A stretch of DNA of 64,000 nt from Coprobacter fastidiosus (GCF_030296935.1 NZ_AP028032.1:248001-312000), one strand, 5' to 3'; counted from the first letter of the stretch, positions 26,446 through 36,214 are shown. The notes: generated by a model from the sequence alone, not told the origin. Translations and numbers: made by a program.

Positions 26446-27480
26446 ATGAAAGATATTTATAAGGAATTATTGATGAAGTTTTTCGCAGTGGTGTCGGCTA
26501 TCTTTATAGTTTGTCCGGTTTTTGCCGGAGACCCTGTCGTTCGAGCTCGAATGGATTCGGCATCTATATGGATGGGAGAGCAGACGCGGATACATCTGGA
26601 ACTCGTACAGGATAAAAATAAAATGATTTCTATGCCGGTTTTAAATGATACATTGGTTACCGGAGTAGAAATATTGAATGTTTCGAAGCCTGACACCGTG
26701 TTGTTGGGCAATGATCGCATTCAAATCAATAGAGATATTTTAGTAACCTCTTTTGATTCGGGTTTCTATTATATACCGCCATTTCGGTATATTTTAAACA
26801 ATGATACATTTTCTACTCAGACATTGAGTTTGAAAGTCGTTCCGGTAGAAGTTGATACGACTCAGGCTGCAATTGATATAAAAGGAGTACAAGAGCCTCC
26901 GTTTGTATTGTTCGATTATATTTCGGATACACTTCTTACAATTATAGGTATCATTATTTTATTGGCTTTGATCGTTGCCGGATATCTTTATTATAGGAAG
27001 AAAAAGAGACCCGAAGAGAAGACTGTTTCTCCGGAGGATCTGTTGCCTCCACACGAGCGTGCATTAAAAGCTTTGGCGGTTTTAAAGGAAGATAAACTTT
27101 GGCAGAATGGGCAGGAAAAAGAGTACTATACTCGGTTAACTGAGATTTTGCGTGAATATATTGATGATCGTTTTCATATTAATGCAATGGAGATGACATC
27201 ATCTCAGATTTTGTCTGTTTTGCGTTCTAATAAAGAGACTAAAGCTGTTGATACACAGTTAAAACAAATTTTGGAAATGGCTGATTTTGTGAAATTTGCA
27301 AAAATGAGACCACTTCCGGATGATAATGAAGCAACAATGCGGGATGCAATAACTTTTGTTGAAGAGACGAAAGTCGTTGAAGAACAGCCCTCTACAAACG
27401 AAGAGAAAAAAGAAAACGGAGTACAGATCGATGGAGATAAAACCTCTATATCCGGTTCTGATAAAAAAGATGAATTATGA
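26446..27480 (+). CDS. Bat-operon membrane protein with periplasmic N-domain (BatD-like/DUF4381-like)
   Basis: About 344 residues. A signal peptide (MKFFAVVSAIFIVCPVFAG) is followed by a beta-rich periplasmic domain, one membrane helix at about residues 170-190 (LLTIIGIIILLALIVAGYLYY), a basic stop-transfer and a helical cytoplasmic domain with PHERALKALAVLKED and TRLTEILREYIDDRF. That layout is shared by the third gene of Bacteroidota Bat operons. The ORF is open from 26407, but ATG 26446 or 26473 are the better starts because they lead directly into the signal peptide. The stop overlaps batA by 4 bp. Confidence 0.8.
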   Translation: MKDIYKELLMKFFAVVSAIFIVCPVFAGDPVVRARMDSASIWMGEQTRIHLELVQDKNKMISMPVLNDTLVTGVEILNVSKPDTVLLGNDRIQINRDILVTSFDSGFYYIPPFRYILNNDTFSTQTLSLKVVPVEVDTTQAAIDIKGVQEPPFVLFDYISDTLLTIIGIIILLALIVAGYLYYRKKKRPEEKTVSPEDLLPPHERALKALAVLKEDKLWQNGQEKEYYTRLTEILREYIDDRFHINAMEMTSSQILSVLRSNKETKAVDTQLKQILEMADFVKFAKMRPLPDDNEATMRDAITFVEETKVVEEQPSTNEEKKENGVQIDGDKTSISGSDKKDEL

Positions 27481-28460
27481 TATTTGCGAATCCTCTATAT
27501 TTATGGTTGTTACTTTTGCTTCTTCCGGCAATAGTCTGGTATATTATGAAGCAAAAAAAAGCCCAAGCCTCATTGCAGGTTTCGTCAACTTTCGCTTTTG
27601 ATAAATTGCCGACGACTTATAAGGCTTATTTGCGACATTTGCGTTTTATTTTGCGTTTAGGCGTTGTTGCATGTGTGATTGTAGCGTTGGCCCGTCCTCA
27701 ATCGACAGATAAGTGGGAAAACCAAACGACAGAAGGGGTTGATATTGTCGTCGCTTTAGATATATCGACAAGTATGTTGGCACGAGATTTTAAGCCCAAT
27801 CGTATCGATGCGGCAAAAGATGTTGCGGCACAATTTATAACCGGGCGTACGCATGATAATATCGGGTTGGTAATATTTGCAGGAGAAAGTTTTACAATGT
27901 GTCCGATGACTACAGATCATGCCGTCTTGTTGAACTTATTGAAAGATGTTCAGTGCGGTATGATTGCCGATATGACAGCCATCGGAGACGGACTCGCAAC
28001 AGCTGTAAATCGTATTAAAGACGGTCCGGCAAAGTCGAAGACGATAATATTGTTAACAGATGGTACTAACAATGCTGGGGATATTGCTCCGGTTACGGCT
28101 GCACAGATTGCAAAATCGTTCGGTATTCGAGTATATACGATTGGAGTAGGGACACAAGGAACTGCTCCGTATCCGGTTCAGACCCCGTATGGTATCGAAT
28201 ATCAGAATATTCCAGTAGAAATAGATGAAGTTACTTTGAAACAAATTGCCTCTACTACGGGAGGAGAATATTTCAGGGCTACGAATAAAGGTGTTTTGAA
28301 AAATATATTCTCAGAAATCGACAAGTTGGAAAAAACAAAATTGACGGTAACGGAATTTAGCCGTAGAGAAGAGAACTTTATGCCGTGGGCAATGATGGCT
28401 CTGATTTTGTTGATTTGTGAGATTGTTTTGAGAAATACTCTATTAAGAAACATTCCTTAA
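27477..28460 (+). CDS. batA: Aerotolerance protein BatA (vWA)
   Basis: 327 residues: N-terminal membrane helices (residues about 5-20 and 55-73), a von Willebrand A domain with an intact metal-binding motif DISTSM and a later LTDGTNN, and a C-terminal membrane helix (WAMMALILLICEIVL). The vWA domain is extracytoplasmic or membrane-proximal. It overlaps the previous gene and is followed 5 bp later by batB, its paralogue. Confidence 0.93.
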   Translation: MIFANPLYLWLLLLLLPAIVWYIMKQKKAQASLQVSSTFAFDKLPTTYKAYLRHLRFILRLGVVACVIVALARPQSTDKWENQTTEGVDIVVALDISTSMLARDFKPNRIDAAKDVAAQFITGRTHDNIGLVIFAGESFTMCPMTTDHAVLLNLLKDVQCGMIADMTAIGDGLATAVNRIKDGPAKSKTIILLTDGTNNAGDIAPVTAAQIAKSFGIRVYTIGVGTQGTAPYPVQTPYGIEYQNIPVEIDEVTLKQIASTTGGEYFRATNKGVLKNIFSEIDKLEKTKLTVTEFSRREENFMPWAMMALILLICEIVLRNTLLRNIP

Positions 28461-28465
28461 ATGAT

Positions 28466-29497
28466 TTGATTATGTTTCGATTTGCACAACCAGAATATTT
28501 ATATTTTCTTCTTATAGTACCGCTAATATGGGTGCTTTACTTTTATAGTGTGTACAAAAAAAAGAAAAATTTGGCAAAGTTTGGTCATGTAAAAACACTT
28601 GAACCTTTGATGCCGGATGTTTCAAAATATAAACCGGGAACAAAGTTCTTTTTACAACAGTTGGCATTGATTGTTTTGGTATTTTTGATTGCCAGACCTC
28701 AAATGGGAGCAAAAGTGGAGACTGTGAGAAAACAAGGTGTAGAAATAGTAGTGGCGTTGGATGTTTCTAATTCGATGTTGGCTCGTGATATTAATCCGAG
28801 TCGTTTGGAAAAAGCCAAGATGATGTTATCTAAGTTGGTCGATGAATTGGATAACGATAAAGTCGGATTAATCGTGTTTGCCGGAGATGCATATACGCAA
28901 TTACCGATAACTTCAGATTTTGTTTCGGCAAAAATGTTTTTGTCCAGTATCGATCCCAATATGGTTCCTACTCAAGGGACAGCAATAGGAAGGGCGATTA
29001 GTTTGGCAATGAATTCGTTTACTCCGGATGAAAGTGCCGATAAAGCGATTATCGTGATTACAGATGGAGAAAATCATGAAGATGATGCGGTTGCAATGGC
29101 TGCAGAAGCTGCAAAAAAAGGTATTCGTGTGGATGTGATCGGAATAGGTTCTCCACAAGGATCTCCTATTCCGATGAGTAATGAAAGTAGTGATTTCAGA
29201 AAAGACAATGAGGGAAATGTTGTCATTACTAAATTGAATGAACAGATGGGACAAGAAATTGCTAAAGCCGGAGAGGGTATTTATGTAACGGCGGATAATA
29301 CGAACAGCGCTTTGCGGGCTCTGACCAGCCAGATAAAAAAAATGAAAAAATCAGATATCGAAAGTAAAGTATATTCGGAATATGACGAACAGTTTCAAGG
29401 ACTTGCTTGGATTGTACTTTTGTTGTTGCTGGTTGATATTTTTATTTTAGATCGGAAAAACGAGTGGATGAAGAAATTTAATTTCTTTACTAAATAA
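28466..29497 (+). CDS. batB: Aerotolerance protein BatB (vWA)
   Basis: 343 residues (341 if the second Met at 28472 is the start, which looks as good). Same plan as BatA: two N-terminal membrane helices, vWA domain with DVSNSM and ITDGENHED, and a C-terminal helix (GLAWIVLLLLLVDIFIL). BatA and BatB are paralogues expected to form a membrane complex with BatC and BatE. Confidence 0.93.
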   Translation: MIMFRFAQPEYLYFLLIVPLIWVLYFYSVYKKKKNLAKFGHVKTLEPLMPDVSKYKPGTKFFLQQLALIVLVFLIARPQMGAKVETVRKQGVEIVVALDVSNSMLARDINPSRLEKAKMMLSKLVDELDNDKVGLIVFAGDAYTQLPITSDFVSAKMFLSSIDPNMVPTQGTAIGRAISLAMNSFTPDESADKAIIVITDGENHEDDAVAMAAEAAKKGIRVDVIGIGSPQGSPIPMSNESSDFRKDNEGNVVITKLNEQMGQEIAKAGEGIYVTADNTNSALRALTSQIKKMKKSDIESKVYSEYDEQFQGLAWIVLLLLLVDIFILDRKNEWMKKFNFFTK

Positions 29498-29545
29498 AAT
29501 TGTTTTTGGTCGATAAATAGACCGGACACTTAAAACGGAAAGGTT

Positions 29546-30316
29546 ATGAAATATATAATAATGATAGTTTCATTGTGTTGTTTTACCGTACTTTCTGCTC
29601 AGAATTCGGCAAAAGAACCTATGTCCTCAAGTAAAGAAGTAAATAAAAAAGCTGAACGAAACAGCATTCGTGGCGGAAATAAACTATATTCCGATGAGAA
29701 ATATACCGAATCGGAAATTGAGTACAGAAAGGCATTGGATGCCAATCCCGACTCATGGATGGGAATGTATAATTTGGGAAATTCATTGTTTCGTCAAGGA
29801 AAATATGAAGCAGCTTTCGAACAATATAAAAAAGCGGCGACATTGGAAACCGATAGTATAAAAAGTGCTCAAGCTTGGTACAACATGGGAAATGTATTTA
29901 TGCAGGATAAAAAATATGCTGAGAGTATAGATGCGTATAAAAATGCATTGCGGCGTAATCCGAAAGATGACGAAGCACGCTATAATTTGCGTTTGGCTCA
30001 GTTGCTTTTAAAGAAACAACAACAAGACCAAAAAAATCAGGATCAAAATAAAAATCAGAATAAGGATAATAAAGACCAAAAAGACCAAAATAAAGATAAT
30101 AAGGACCAAGATAAAAATCAACAGCAAAATCCTAAAGACAATAAACAGGATAAGAAAGACCAGGATAAACAACAATCATCTTCTCCTCAAATGTCTAAAG
30201 AAAATGCACAACAGATATTGGATGCTATGCAGCAAGATGAACGGAATACTCAAGAAAAAGTCCGTAAAGCTATGATGCAACAGCAGAAACGAAAGAAGAC
30301 GGACAAGGAATGGTAA
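29546..30316 (+). CDS. batC: BatC-like TPR protein with Asn/Lys/Gln/Asp-rich tail
   Basis: 256 residues. A signal peptide (residues 1-18, ending VLSAQ) leads into three TPR units (about residues 40-150, e.g. SWMGMYNLGNSLFRQGKYEAA and AWYNMGNVFMQDKKYAE). A low-complexity region of about 60 residues follows, built from Q, K, N and D, and then a helical end (NAQQILDAMQQDERNTQEKV). The tail is typical of BatC and probably disordered. Periplasmic partner of the BatA/BatB complex by operon context. Confidence 0.88.
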   Translation: MKYIIMIVSLCCFTVLSAQNSAKEPMSSSKEVNKKAERNSIRGGNKLYSDEKYTESEIEYRKALDANPDSWMGMYNLGNSLFRQGKYEAAFEQYKKAATLETDSIKSAQAWYNMGNVFMQDKKYAESIDAYKNALRRNPKDDEARYNLRLAQLLLKKQQQDQKNQDQNKNQNKDNKDQKDQNKDNKDQDKNQQQNPKDNKQDKKDQDKQQSSSPQMSKENAQQILDAMQQDERNTQEKVRKAMMQQQKRKKTDKEW

Positions 30317-30346
30317 TGATAATGTAAAGATTAAAACTTATTCGGC

Positions 30347-30787
30347 ATGATAAAAAAAGCAAAATTCACTGTGTTCATATTTTTTCTCATAAGTGTTGCG
30401 ACTTATGGAAGAAATAATGTGCGTTTTGAATTGATTGTCCCGGAAAAAGTAGAAGTGGGGAAAACATTTAAGGCTGTTTTTGTTTTAAAAAATGCACAAG
30501 GAGAAAATTTTAATCTTCCTATAGTAAAAAATTGCGAATTGGTTTACGGACCAGAGGTTTCTCGCAATGGAGGTTTTTCGTTTTGGGGGCGTACTCCGAT
30601 CGAAACGGTATATACATTGATATTGAAGGCAAAGAAGACTGGAAAAGTTAAGTTCCCTTCTGCTTCAGTAGATGTAAATGGTAATGTTTTGAAGACAAAA
30701 AAAGTAAAAATAAAAATATTGCCGGAGAGTGAAAAAACTCGTGAAAAGAGGTTTAATGAAGCTCAACGGAAATATCAGTCTATATAA
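30347..30787 (+). CDS. Stand-alone paralogue of the BatD N-terminal domain
   Basis: 146 residues: signal peptide (about residues 1-22) and a single beta-sandwich domain that aligns with residues 21-125 of the next gene, batD. Both show the series V-F---P--V--G--F---F-L-NA-G, a GP-VS motif and a closing LKILP. The domain ends there and lacks the rest of BatD and the membrane helix. It is therefore a soluble periplasmic copy, probably from a partial duplication. 25 bp separate it from batD. Confidence 0.8.
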   Translation: MIKKAKFTVFIFFLISVATYGRNNVRFELIVPEKVEVGKTFKAVFVLKNAQGENFNLPIVKNCELVYGPEVSRNGGFSFWGRTPIETVYTLILKAKKTGKVKFPSASVDVNGNVLKTKKVKIKILPESEKTREKRFNEAQRKYQSI

Positions 30788-30812
30788 GTAATAAAAAATA
30801 GTATATATAAAA

Positions 30813-32624
30813 ATGAAAAAATTATTTTTCATAATAGCGATTTTTTTCAGTACTATTTCATCCGGTTTTGCTGATGGGGTGAAATTTTCTGCTTCGGCGC
30901 CGGGACAGGTAATTAAAGGGCAGACATTCCAGATAACATTTACGTTAATCAATGCAAATGGTCAAGATTTAAGAGTCCCGGAATTTCCCGGATGTAATGT
31001 TCTTTTTGGTCCGGCAGTTTCTCAAGGGTCGCAGTTTACCAGTATAAATGGAAAAACAACAACTCAAACAGAAGAATCTTACACTTATACGTTAAAGGCG
31101 ATTAAAGAAGGAACTTATAAGATAGGATCTGCAACTATTCGGGCAGGCGGAAAACAATTGACATCCAATACTCTCAATTTAAAAATTTTGCCTCCGGATA
31201 AAAATTCCGATGGTGGTTCTGATGATGACAGGGAATATGTACCTTCGGCTCAGAGTTCTGCAGGAACAGACGCAACGACATTTGCCCGTTTGATACTTTC
31301 AAGAACAAAGGTATATGAGCAAGAAGCTATATTGGCAACTATAAAATTATATACCAAAGCTGCCAATATGGGACTTGAGAATTATACTTTTCCGAGTTTT
31401 GACGGCTTTGTAGTTCAGGATATGCCGATTCAGAATCCTCAGTTTGAGTTAGATCACTATGACGGAGCTAATTATACGACAGTTGTGATTAAGAGAGCTT
31501 TGTTATTTCCTCAACGTTCGGGGAAAATAACGATTAATCCCGGTAAATTCGATATGGCATTACAGGTCGTTCGTCCTATGAGAGGACCTTTCGGTATGAT
31601 GCGAGGTTTGCAGGAAGTAAAAAAGACAGTGCGTACACAACCGGTTACGGTAGAAGTATTGCCGTTGCCTGCAGGAAAACCGGCCTCATATATGGGAGCA
31701 GTAGGAACATTTACGGTTACATCTTCTATAAATAGAGAGAATTTGAAAACCAATGAAGCCGTAACTGTAAAATTGCAGATCAAAGGGGTGGGAAATCTTA
31801 AATATGTAAAGAATCCGGAGATCAAATTCCCTGCAGATTTTGAGGTTTATGATCCAAAGATTGATGTGAAAACTCAAAATACGACGTCCGGAGTAGAAGG
31901 TGTCCGCACGATAGAATATACAGCTATCCCTCGTAATGCAGGAGATTTTGTTATTCCGGGAATTGATTTTTCATATTTCGACGTTCATTCGAATAGCTAT
32001 AAGACTTTGACAACACCGGAATATCATTTAAAAGTAGAAAAAGGCACAGGCGGTTCTTCATCTCAGATCTCCAATTTTACGGATAAAGAAGCTTTGCAAA
32101 TGTTGAATCAAGATATTCATTTTATTAAAACCGGAAATTTGCATTTGCAAAAATCTCCGTCTATTATGTGGGGAAGTACGGGATATTGGCTGTGGTATAT
32201 TTTGCCTGCATTGTTTTTTATTATATTTGTAATTATCAATCGGAAGCAGGCTCGGGAGAATGCAAATGTTACTTTAATGAAAACGAAGAAAGCCAATAAA
32301 GTAGCGACTCGAAGGTTGAAAGCTGCGGGAAAATATTTAAAAGAACATCAAAAAGAAGCGTTTTACAATGAAGTCCTGCAGGCTGTATGGGGATATTTGA
32401 GCGATAAATTAAGTTTACCGTTATCAGAATTGACTCGGGATAATGTGGCTACCGAATTAGCTAAATATGGAGCAAGTGAAGATTTGGTAAATCATTTTAT
32501 GGAAATATTGGATACCTGCGAATTTGCTCAGTATGCACCTTCCCAATCAGATAGTGCAATGGATAAACTGTATGCGGATACGGTGGAAGCGATAGGAAAA
32601 ATGGAAAATACCGTAAAAAAATAA
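30813..32624 (+). CDS. batD: Aerotolerance protein BatD
   Basis: 603 residues: signal peptide (about 1-20, ending GFADG), several periplasmic beta-sandwich domains up to about residue 430, one membrane helix at about 455-473 (YWLWYILPALFFIIFVII), a Lys/Arg-rich stretch, and a helical cytoplasmic tail. Domain plan and length are those of BatD (oxygen-tolerance protein family). The role is inferred from the operon: scaffolding of the vWA proteins in the envelope. Confidence 0.93.
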   Translation: MKKLFFIIAIFFSTISSGFADGVKFSASAPGQVIKGQTFQITFTLINANGQDLRVPEFPGCNVLFGPAVSQGSQFTSINGKTTTQTEESYTYTLKAIKEGTYKIGSATIRAGGKQLTSNTLNLKILPPDKNSDGGSDDDREYVPSAQSSAGTDATTFARLILSRTKVYEQEAILATIKLYTKAANMGLENYTFPSFDGFVVQDMPIQNPQFELDHYDGANYTTVVIKRALLFPQRSGKITINPGKFDMALQVVRPMRGPFGMMRGLQEVKKTVRTQPVTVEVLPLPAGKPASYMGAVGTFTVTSSINRENLKTNEAVTVKLQIKGVGNLKYVKNPEIKFPADFEVYDPKIDVKTQNTTSGVEGVRTIEYTAIPRNAGDFVIPGIDFSYFDVHSNSYKTLTTPEYHLKVEKGTGGSSSQISNFTDKEALQMLNQDIHFIKTGNLHLQKSPSIMWGSTGYWLWYILPALFFIIFVIINRKQARENANVTLMKTKKANKVATRRLKAAGKYLKEHQKEAFYNEVLQAVWGYLSDKLSLPLSELTRDNVATELAKYGASEDLVNHFMEILDTCEFAQYAPSQSDSAMDKLYADTVEAIGKMENTVKK

Positions 32625-32638
32625 ATAGAGATATCGAT

Positions 32639-33385
32639 ATGAAAAAAATATATAGTATTCTGTTTTTTTTCTGCCTCACTGCTGTTGTTTGGGGACAAGA
32701 ATTATTGAATCAGGCAAATCAATCATATAGTCGAGAAGATTATAAAAAAGCAGCAGAATTATATGAGAAAGCTCTTCAAGATGAAGGAATCTCTTCAGAT
32801 TTATACTACAATTTAGGAAATGCCTATTATAAAGATAAGCAATATGCAAAAGCTATATTGAATTACGAAAGGGCATTATTGCTCTCTCCGGGAAACGAAG
32901 ATGCACGTTTTAATTTGAATATGGCGAACAGTCATATAACAGATAAAATAGAACCGGTAGGCTCATTCTTTTTGACCGTTTGGATTCATTCTCTGATAAA
33001 TACTTTGTCGTCAAACAGTTGGGCTATATTAGGTATTATTAGTTTTCTGCTTTTTATTGTAGGTATTTATTTGTATTTCTTTACAAGAAATGTATTATTG
33101 CGGAAAATAGGATTTTTTGCCGGATTATTATTGTTATTGGTTTCCATATTTTCAAATAGTTTTGCATCGGAACAAAAAGATAAAATAACCGAGCGTAACG
33201 AAGCCATAGTCTTTGCGCCGACGATAACGATTAAAAGTTCACCGGCTGAAAGCGGAACAGATCTTTTTGTTTTGCATGAAGGTACGAAAGTGAAACTTTT
33301 GGATAAAGTTGGAGATTGGTCTGAAATTTTGTTGGCAGACGGAAATAGAGGTTGGATACCGACAAATCAAATCGAAATAATTTGA
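32639..33385 (+). CDS. batE: BatE-like protein, TPR and SH3 domains
   Basis: 248 residues: signal peptide (1-18), two TPR units (SREDYKKAAELYEKAL, YYNLGNAYYKDKQYAKA), two membrane helices (about 100-146 and 153-174), and a C-terminal SH3-like domain (TITIKSSPAESGTDLFVLHEGTKV...WIPTNQIEII). This order is the BatE plan. Last gene of the operon; a terminator follows at 33413. Confidence 0.9.
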   Translation: MKKIYSILFFFCLTAVVWGQELLNQANQSYSREDYKKAAELYEKALQDEGISSDLYYNLGNAYYKDKQYAKAILNYERALLLSPGNEDARFNLNMANSHITDKIEPVGSFFLTVWIHSLINTLSSNSWAILGIISFLLFIVGIYLYFFTRNVLLRKIGFFAGLLLLLVSIFSNSFASEQKDKITERNEAIVFAPTITIKSSPAESGTDLFVLHEGTKVKLLDKVGDWSEILLADGNRGWIPTNQIEII

Positions 33386-33412
33386 AGTAAAAATATAAAG
33401 AACGCTTATTAA

Positions 33413-33462
33413 ATTACACAAAACGGCGGAAGCATTTTGTCGCTTTGTGTAATCTTATTTTA
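33413..33462 (+). terminator. Terminator of the Bat operon
   Basis: ATTACACAAA (33413-33422) pairs with TTTGTGTAAT (33444-33453), followed by a T-rich run. It also argues against a PAP2 start upstream of 33473. Confidence 0.75.
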
Positions 33463-33472
33463 TAAAGACATT

Positions 33473-34165
33473 ATGCTTGAGGAACTTATCAAGATAGATC
33501 AACAAATATTGTTATTGTTCAATCGATATCATACTGTATATTGGGATCAGGTTATGTGGGTATATACCGGAAAATATATCTGGATACCGCTTATTTTGTC
33601 ATTTGTTTGGGTGTATTTTCGAAAAAACTGGAAAGATGCGTTATGGACAATATTAATGATGATTCTTGTCGTTACTGTATGCGATCAATTCGCTTCGACG
33701 ATTTGTAAACCTTATTTTGCCCGTTTCAGACCGGCTCAAGATCCGGACTTTTCTCAGTTCGTTACTATTGCAAACGGATATCGGGGCGGAAAATTCGGTT
33801 TCATATCGAGTCATGCTGCGAATGCTGCCGGTTTGGTAACTTTTACTGCGTTATTATTCAGAAATAAATTATATACGATTACTGCTATTATATGGGCTTT
33901 GTTGACATGTTATTCCCGTATGTATTTAGGAGTTCATTATCCGGGAGATATTTTAGCAGGAAGTGTTTGGGGAATATTGACCGGATGGGGAGGTTATTAT
34001 CTATATGTTACGGGGCGCAGTAATGCAGTAAAACGAGGATGGCTTCAAGGGAATCTTTCTCCTTATTATAATAATAAGGATGTTCGTATAATTGTTGCTG
34101 TAATTTATGTTACGTTTTTGGCTATATTGATTCTATCTCCTTGGATTAATTTCAGAATAAAGTAA
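33473..34165 (+). CDS. PAP2-family membrane phosphatase
   Basis: 230 residues from ATG 33473 (an in-frame start at 33437 would lie inside the terminator loop). The three-part acid phosphatase signature is present: KPYFARFRP (KX6RP), SSHAAN (equivalent of PSGH, the Pro-Ser-Gly replaced by Ser-Ser) and SRMYLGVHYPGD (SRX5HX3D). Five to six membrane helices surround it. Such enzymes dephosphorylate undecaprenyl pyrophosphate, phosphatidylglycerophosphate or lipid A; the substrate cannot be told here. Confidence 0.9.
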   Translation: MLEELIKIDQQILLLFNRYHTVYWDQVMWVYTGKYIWIPLILSFVWVYFRKNWKDALWTILMMILVVTVCDQFASTICKPYFARFRPAQDPDFSQFVTIANGYRGGKFGFISSHAANAAGLVTFTALLFRNKLYTITAIIWALLTCYSRMYLGVHYPGDILAGSVWGILTGWGGYYLYVTGRSNAVKRGWLQGNLSPYYNNKDVRIIVAVIYVTFLAILILSPWINFRIK

Positions 34166-34188
34166 ACCCTGTTAATTTATACTGAAAA

Positions 34189-34222
34189 ACTCACAGAAAA
34201 TTTTCCCTGTGAGTTTTTTTAT
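34189..34222 (+). terminator. Terminator after the PAP2 gene
   Basis: ACTCACAG (from 34189) pairs with CTGTGAGT (to 34214), followed by a run of T. Confidence 0.85.
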
Positions 34223-34331
34223 TAGAATGAACGATAAAAAAGTCCGATAAATTTGGAAATGTGGATTTTTAAATATAAATTTAATGCGTATTACAAACCA
34301 TAGCTATTAACCATTTAAAACATTAACGACT

Positions 34332-34601
34332 ATGACTAAAACAATAACATTTAATGAACTTCGCCGTATCAAAGATTGTTTACCCGATGGTTCTATGCAC
34401 AGAATTGCAGATGAGTTGAATGTAACAGTACAAACAGTACGTAATTATTTCGGTGGAAATAATTATGAATACGGGAAAAATTGCGGTCTGCACATAGAAC
34501 CAGGTCCTGACGGTGGTATAGTCGTATTGGACAACACTACTATATATGATATGGCGATGTCTATTCTTCAAGAAGAGAATAGCATGGCCGAAGAAAAATA
34601 G
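34332..34601 (+). CDS. Small helix-turn-helix DNA-binding protein
   Basis: 89 residues. Residues about 9-42 give a helix-turn-helix (FNELRRIKDCLPDGSMHRIADELNVTVQTVRNYFGG), then a short beta-rich middle and an acidic end. This small protein is common in Bacteroidales next to stress genes. It may regulate the universal stress protein gene 28 bp downstream, with which it is probably cotranscribed. Confidence 0.7.
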   Translation: MTKTITFNELRRIKDCLPDGSMHRIADELNVTVQTVRNYFGGNNYEYGKNCGLHIEPGPDGGIVVLDNTTIYDMAMSILQEENSMAEEK

Positions 34602-34629
34602 AAGTAAATAATTTTTAAACTTTTGCGTT

Positions 34630-35757
34630 ATGGGCGATGATAAATTAATCACTATAGCCATTTATACGTATGAAAAGGCTCAGATTATAAAAGGCATTCT
34701 GGAGAACGAGGATATCCCGGTGGCTATCCAAAACGTAAATCTGATACAGCCGGTAATATCGTCAGGCGTACGCGTAAGAATCAGAGAACAGGATTTACCG
34801 CATGCTCTTCAAATTTTAGAACAATATTCGCTTTTCGATGATAAAGATCATCAAAAAGATAAAAATAAAAATCACGAAAAGAAAATTCTAATTCCGGTCG
34901 ATTTTTCCGACTATTCTTTTAAAGCCTGTCAGATCGGCTTTGATTTTGCAAAGGCTCATAATGCCAAAGTGATGCTATTCCACGCTTATTTCAGCCCGTA
35001 TTTTCCGGGTGCTATACCAATCACCGATACATTTACTTATGAAGTTTCTGAAGATGAAGCGCTGAAACAGGTGCAAGATCGAGTAGGAAAAGATATGGCT
35101 CGTTTTGTCGAGACTTTACATAAGCAGATTGCCGAAGGGTTACTGCCGGACGTAGAATTCGATTATATTCTTCGGGAAGGCATTCCGGAAGATGAAATCA
35201 ATCATTACAGTAAGGAATACAACCCTATGTTGATTGTAATGGGTACGCGCGGAAAAAGCCAAAAAGAACTTGATTTGATAGGAAGTGTCACGGCAGAAGT
35301 TCTGGATTCTACAAAATTCCCTGTATTTGCCGTTCCGGAAAGTGTTCCGTTTACGATGATTGATGAGGTAAATAACATTGCGTTTTTTACAAACTTCGAT
35401 CAACAAGATTTGATAGCGATAGATACATTTATGAGGTTATTCGGTTCGTATGATTTTAAAGTCAATTTCGTTCATATGAATACGAAGCGGGACGCTTGGA
35501 ATGAGATCAAATTGGCAGGGATGAAAGAATATTTCGATAAACATTACCCAGGACGTGAAGTTGCTTATATGATGTTGGATGGAGATGATTTCTTGAATAG
35601 TGTAGAAAAGTTTATCAGAGATGAGAAAATAGACATATTAACAATGACGACACGAAAGAGAAATATATTTGCAAGGTTGTTCAATCCGAGTATTGCTCAT
35701 AAGATGTTATTCCATGCAGATACACCATTATTAGTAATTCCTTCTGTCGGCTGGTGA
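34630..35757 (+). CDS. DUF2007-type and double universal stress protein
   Basis: 375 residues. The first 65 or so (DKLITIAIYTYEKAQIIKGI...VRVREQDLPHALQIL) match the DUF2007 putative signal-transduction domain. Two Usp domains follow. The first begins KILIPVDFSDYSFKA and holds VMGTRGKSQKELDLIGSVTAEVL, close to the ATP-binding GX2GX9G(S/T) pattern. The second is degenerate and ends TMTTRKRNIFARLFNPSIAHKML. Probably cytoplasmic. No DNA-level regulatory site is visible beyond the upstream HTH gene. Confidence 0.85.
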   Translation: MGDDKLITIAIYTYEKAQIIKGILENEDIPVAIQNVNLIQPVISSGVRVRIREQDLPHALQILEQYSLFDDKDHQKDKNKNHEKKILIPVDFSDYSFKACQIGFDFAKAHNAKVMLFHAYFSPYFPGAIPITDTFTYEVSEDEALKQVQDRVGKDMARFVETLHKQIAEGLLPDVEFDYILREGIPEDEINHYSKEYNPMLIVMGTRGKSQKELDLIGSVTAEVLDSTKFPVFAVPESVPFTMIDEVNNIAFFTNFDQQDLIAIDTFMRLFGSYDFKVNFVHMNTKRDAWNEIKLAGMKEYFDKHYPGREVAYMMLDGDDFLNSVEKFIRDEKIDILTMTTRKRNIFARLFNPSIAHKMLFHADTPLLVIPSVGW

Positions 35758-35777
35758 AGGTTTTAAGCGAGGTAAAA

Positions 35778-35825
35778 ATATATTCCCTGAAATACAATAA
35801 GTAATTTCAGGGAATATATTTTTTA
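35778..35825 (+). terminator. Terminator after the universal stress protein gene
   Basis: Perfect 16-bp arms ATATATTCCCTGAAAT (35778-35793) and ATTTCAGGGAATATAT (35804-35819), then T residues. Confidence 0.9.
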
Positions 35826-35975
35826 GATACAGTTTAAAATCTTATTTCGTATTTTATTTTTGTGAGGATGATAGAGCGGGGCTATCTGATGAGTGAAAAC
35901 GGGAAATAGAACGGAAGAAAACGTAAAGATGACCAGATAATATTTTTTTGTTGGAAAATTTAGGCAGGTTCTTAT
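35823..35975 (+). mobile_element. MITE-like repeat, copy C
   Basis: Same orientation as the copy at 8.2 kb. Interior GAGGATGATAGAGCGGGGCT with CTGATGAGTGAAAACGGGAA, then AAAGATGACCAGATAATATT and the end AAAATTTAGGCAGGTTCTTA (35955-35974). The left end has diverged (TTAGATACAGTTTAAAATCT at 35823). The following 35976-36175 is AT-rich and holds nothing else I recognise. Confidence 0.6.
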
Positions 35976-36175
35976 AGTAACCGAAAACGAATAGTTAAAA
36001 AAATATTTGTGTGAGATTTTGATAACCGATATCTTGGATAAATAATTTATATATAGTAAGATATATATTGTTTTATCATTTAAATTAATATCTGTATTAT
36101 CCCTTTTTTCTTAAGAAATTCAGAGAAACTCTAAAAAAATCTGCTATTTTATATCGCTATTACGATCATTTTGCA

Positions 36176-36183
36176 TAATTTTG
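36176..36183 (+). promoter_or_regulatory. -7 promoter element for the MFS transporter
   Basis: TAATTTTG matches TAnnTTTG, 32 bp before the MFS start. No clear -33 element. Confidence 0.4.
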
Positions 36184-36214
36184 GTTCATTAATAATACAC
36201 ACAATTGACCTCAG

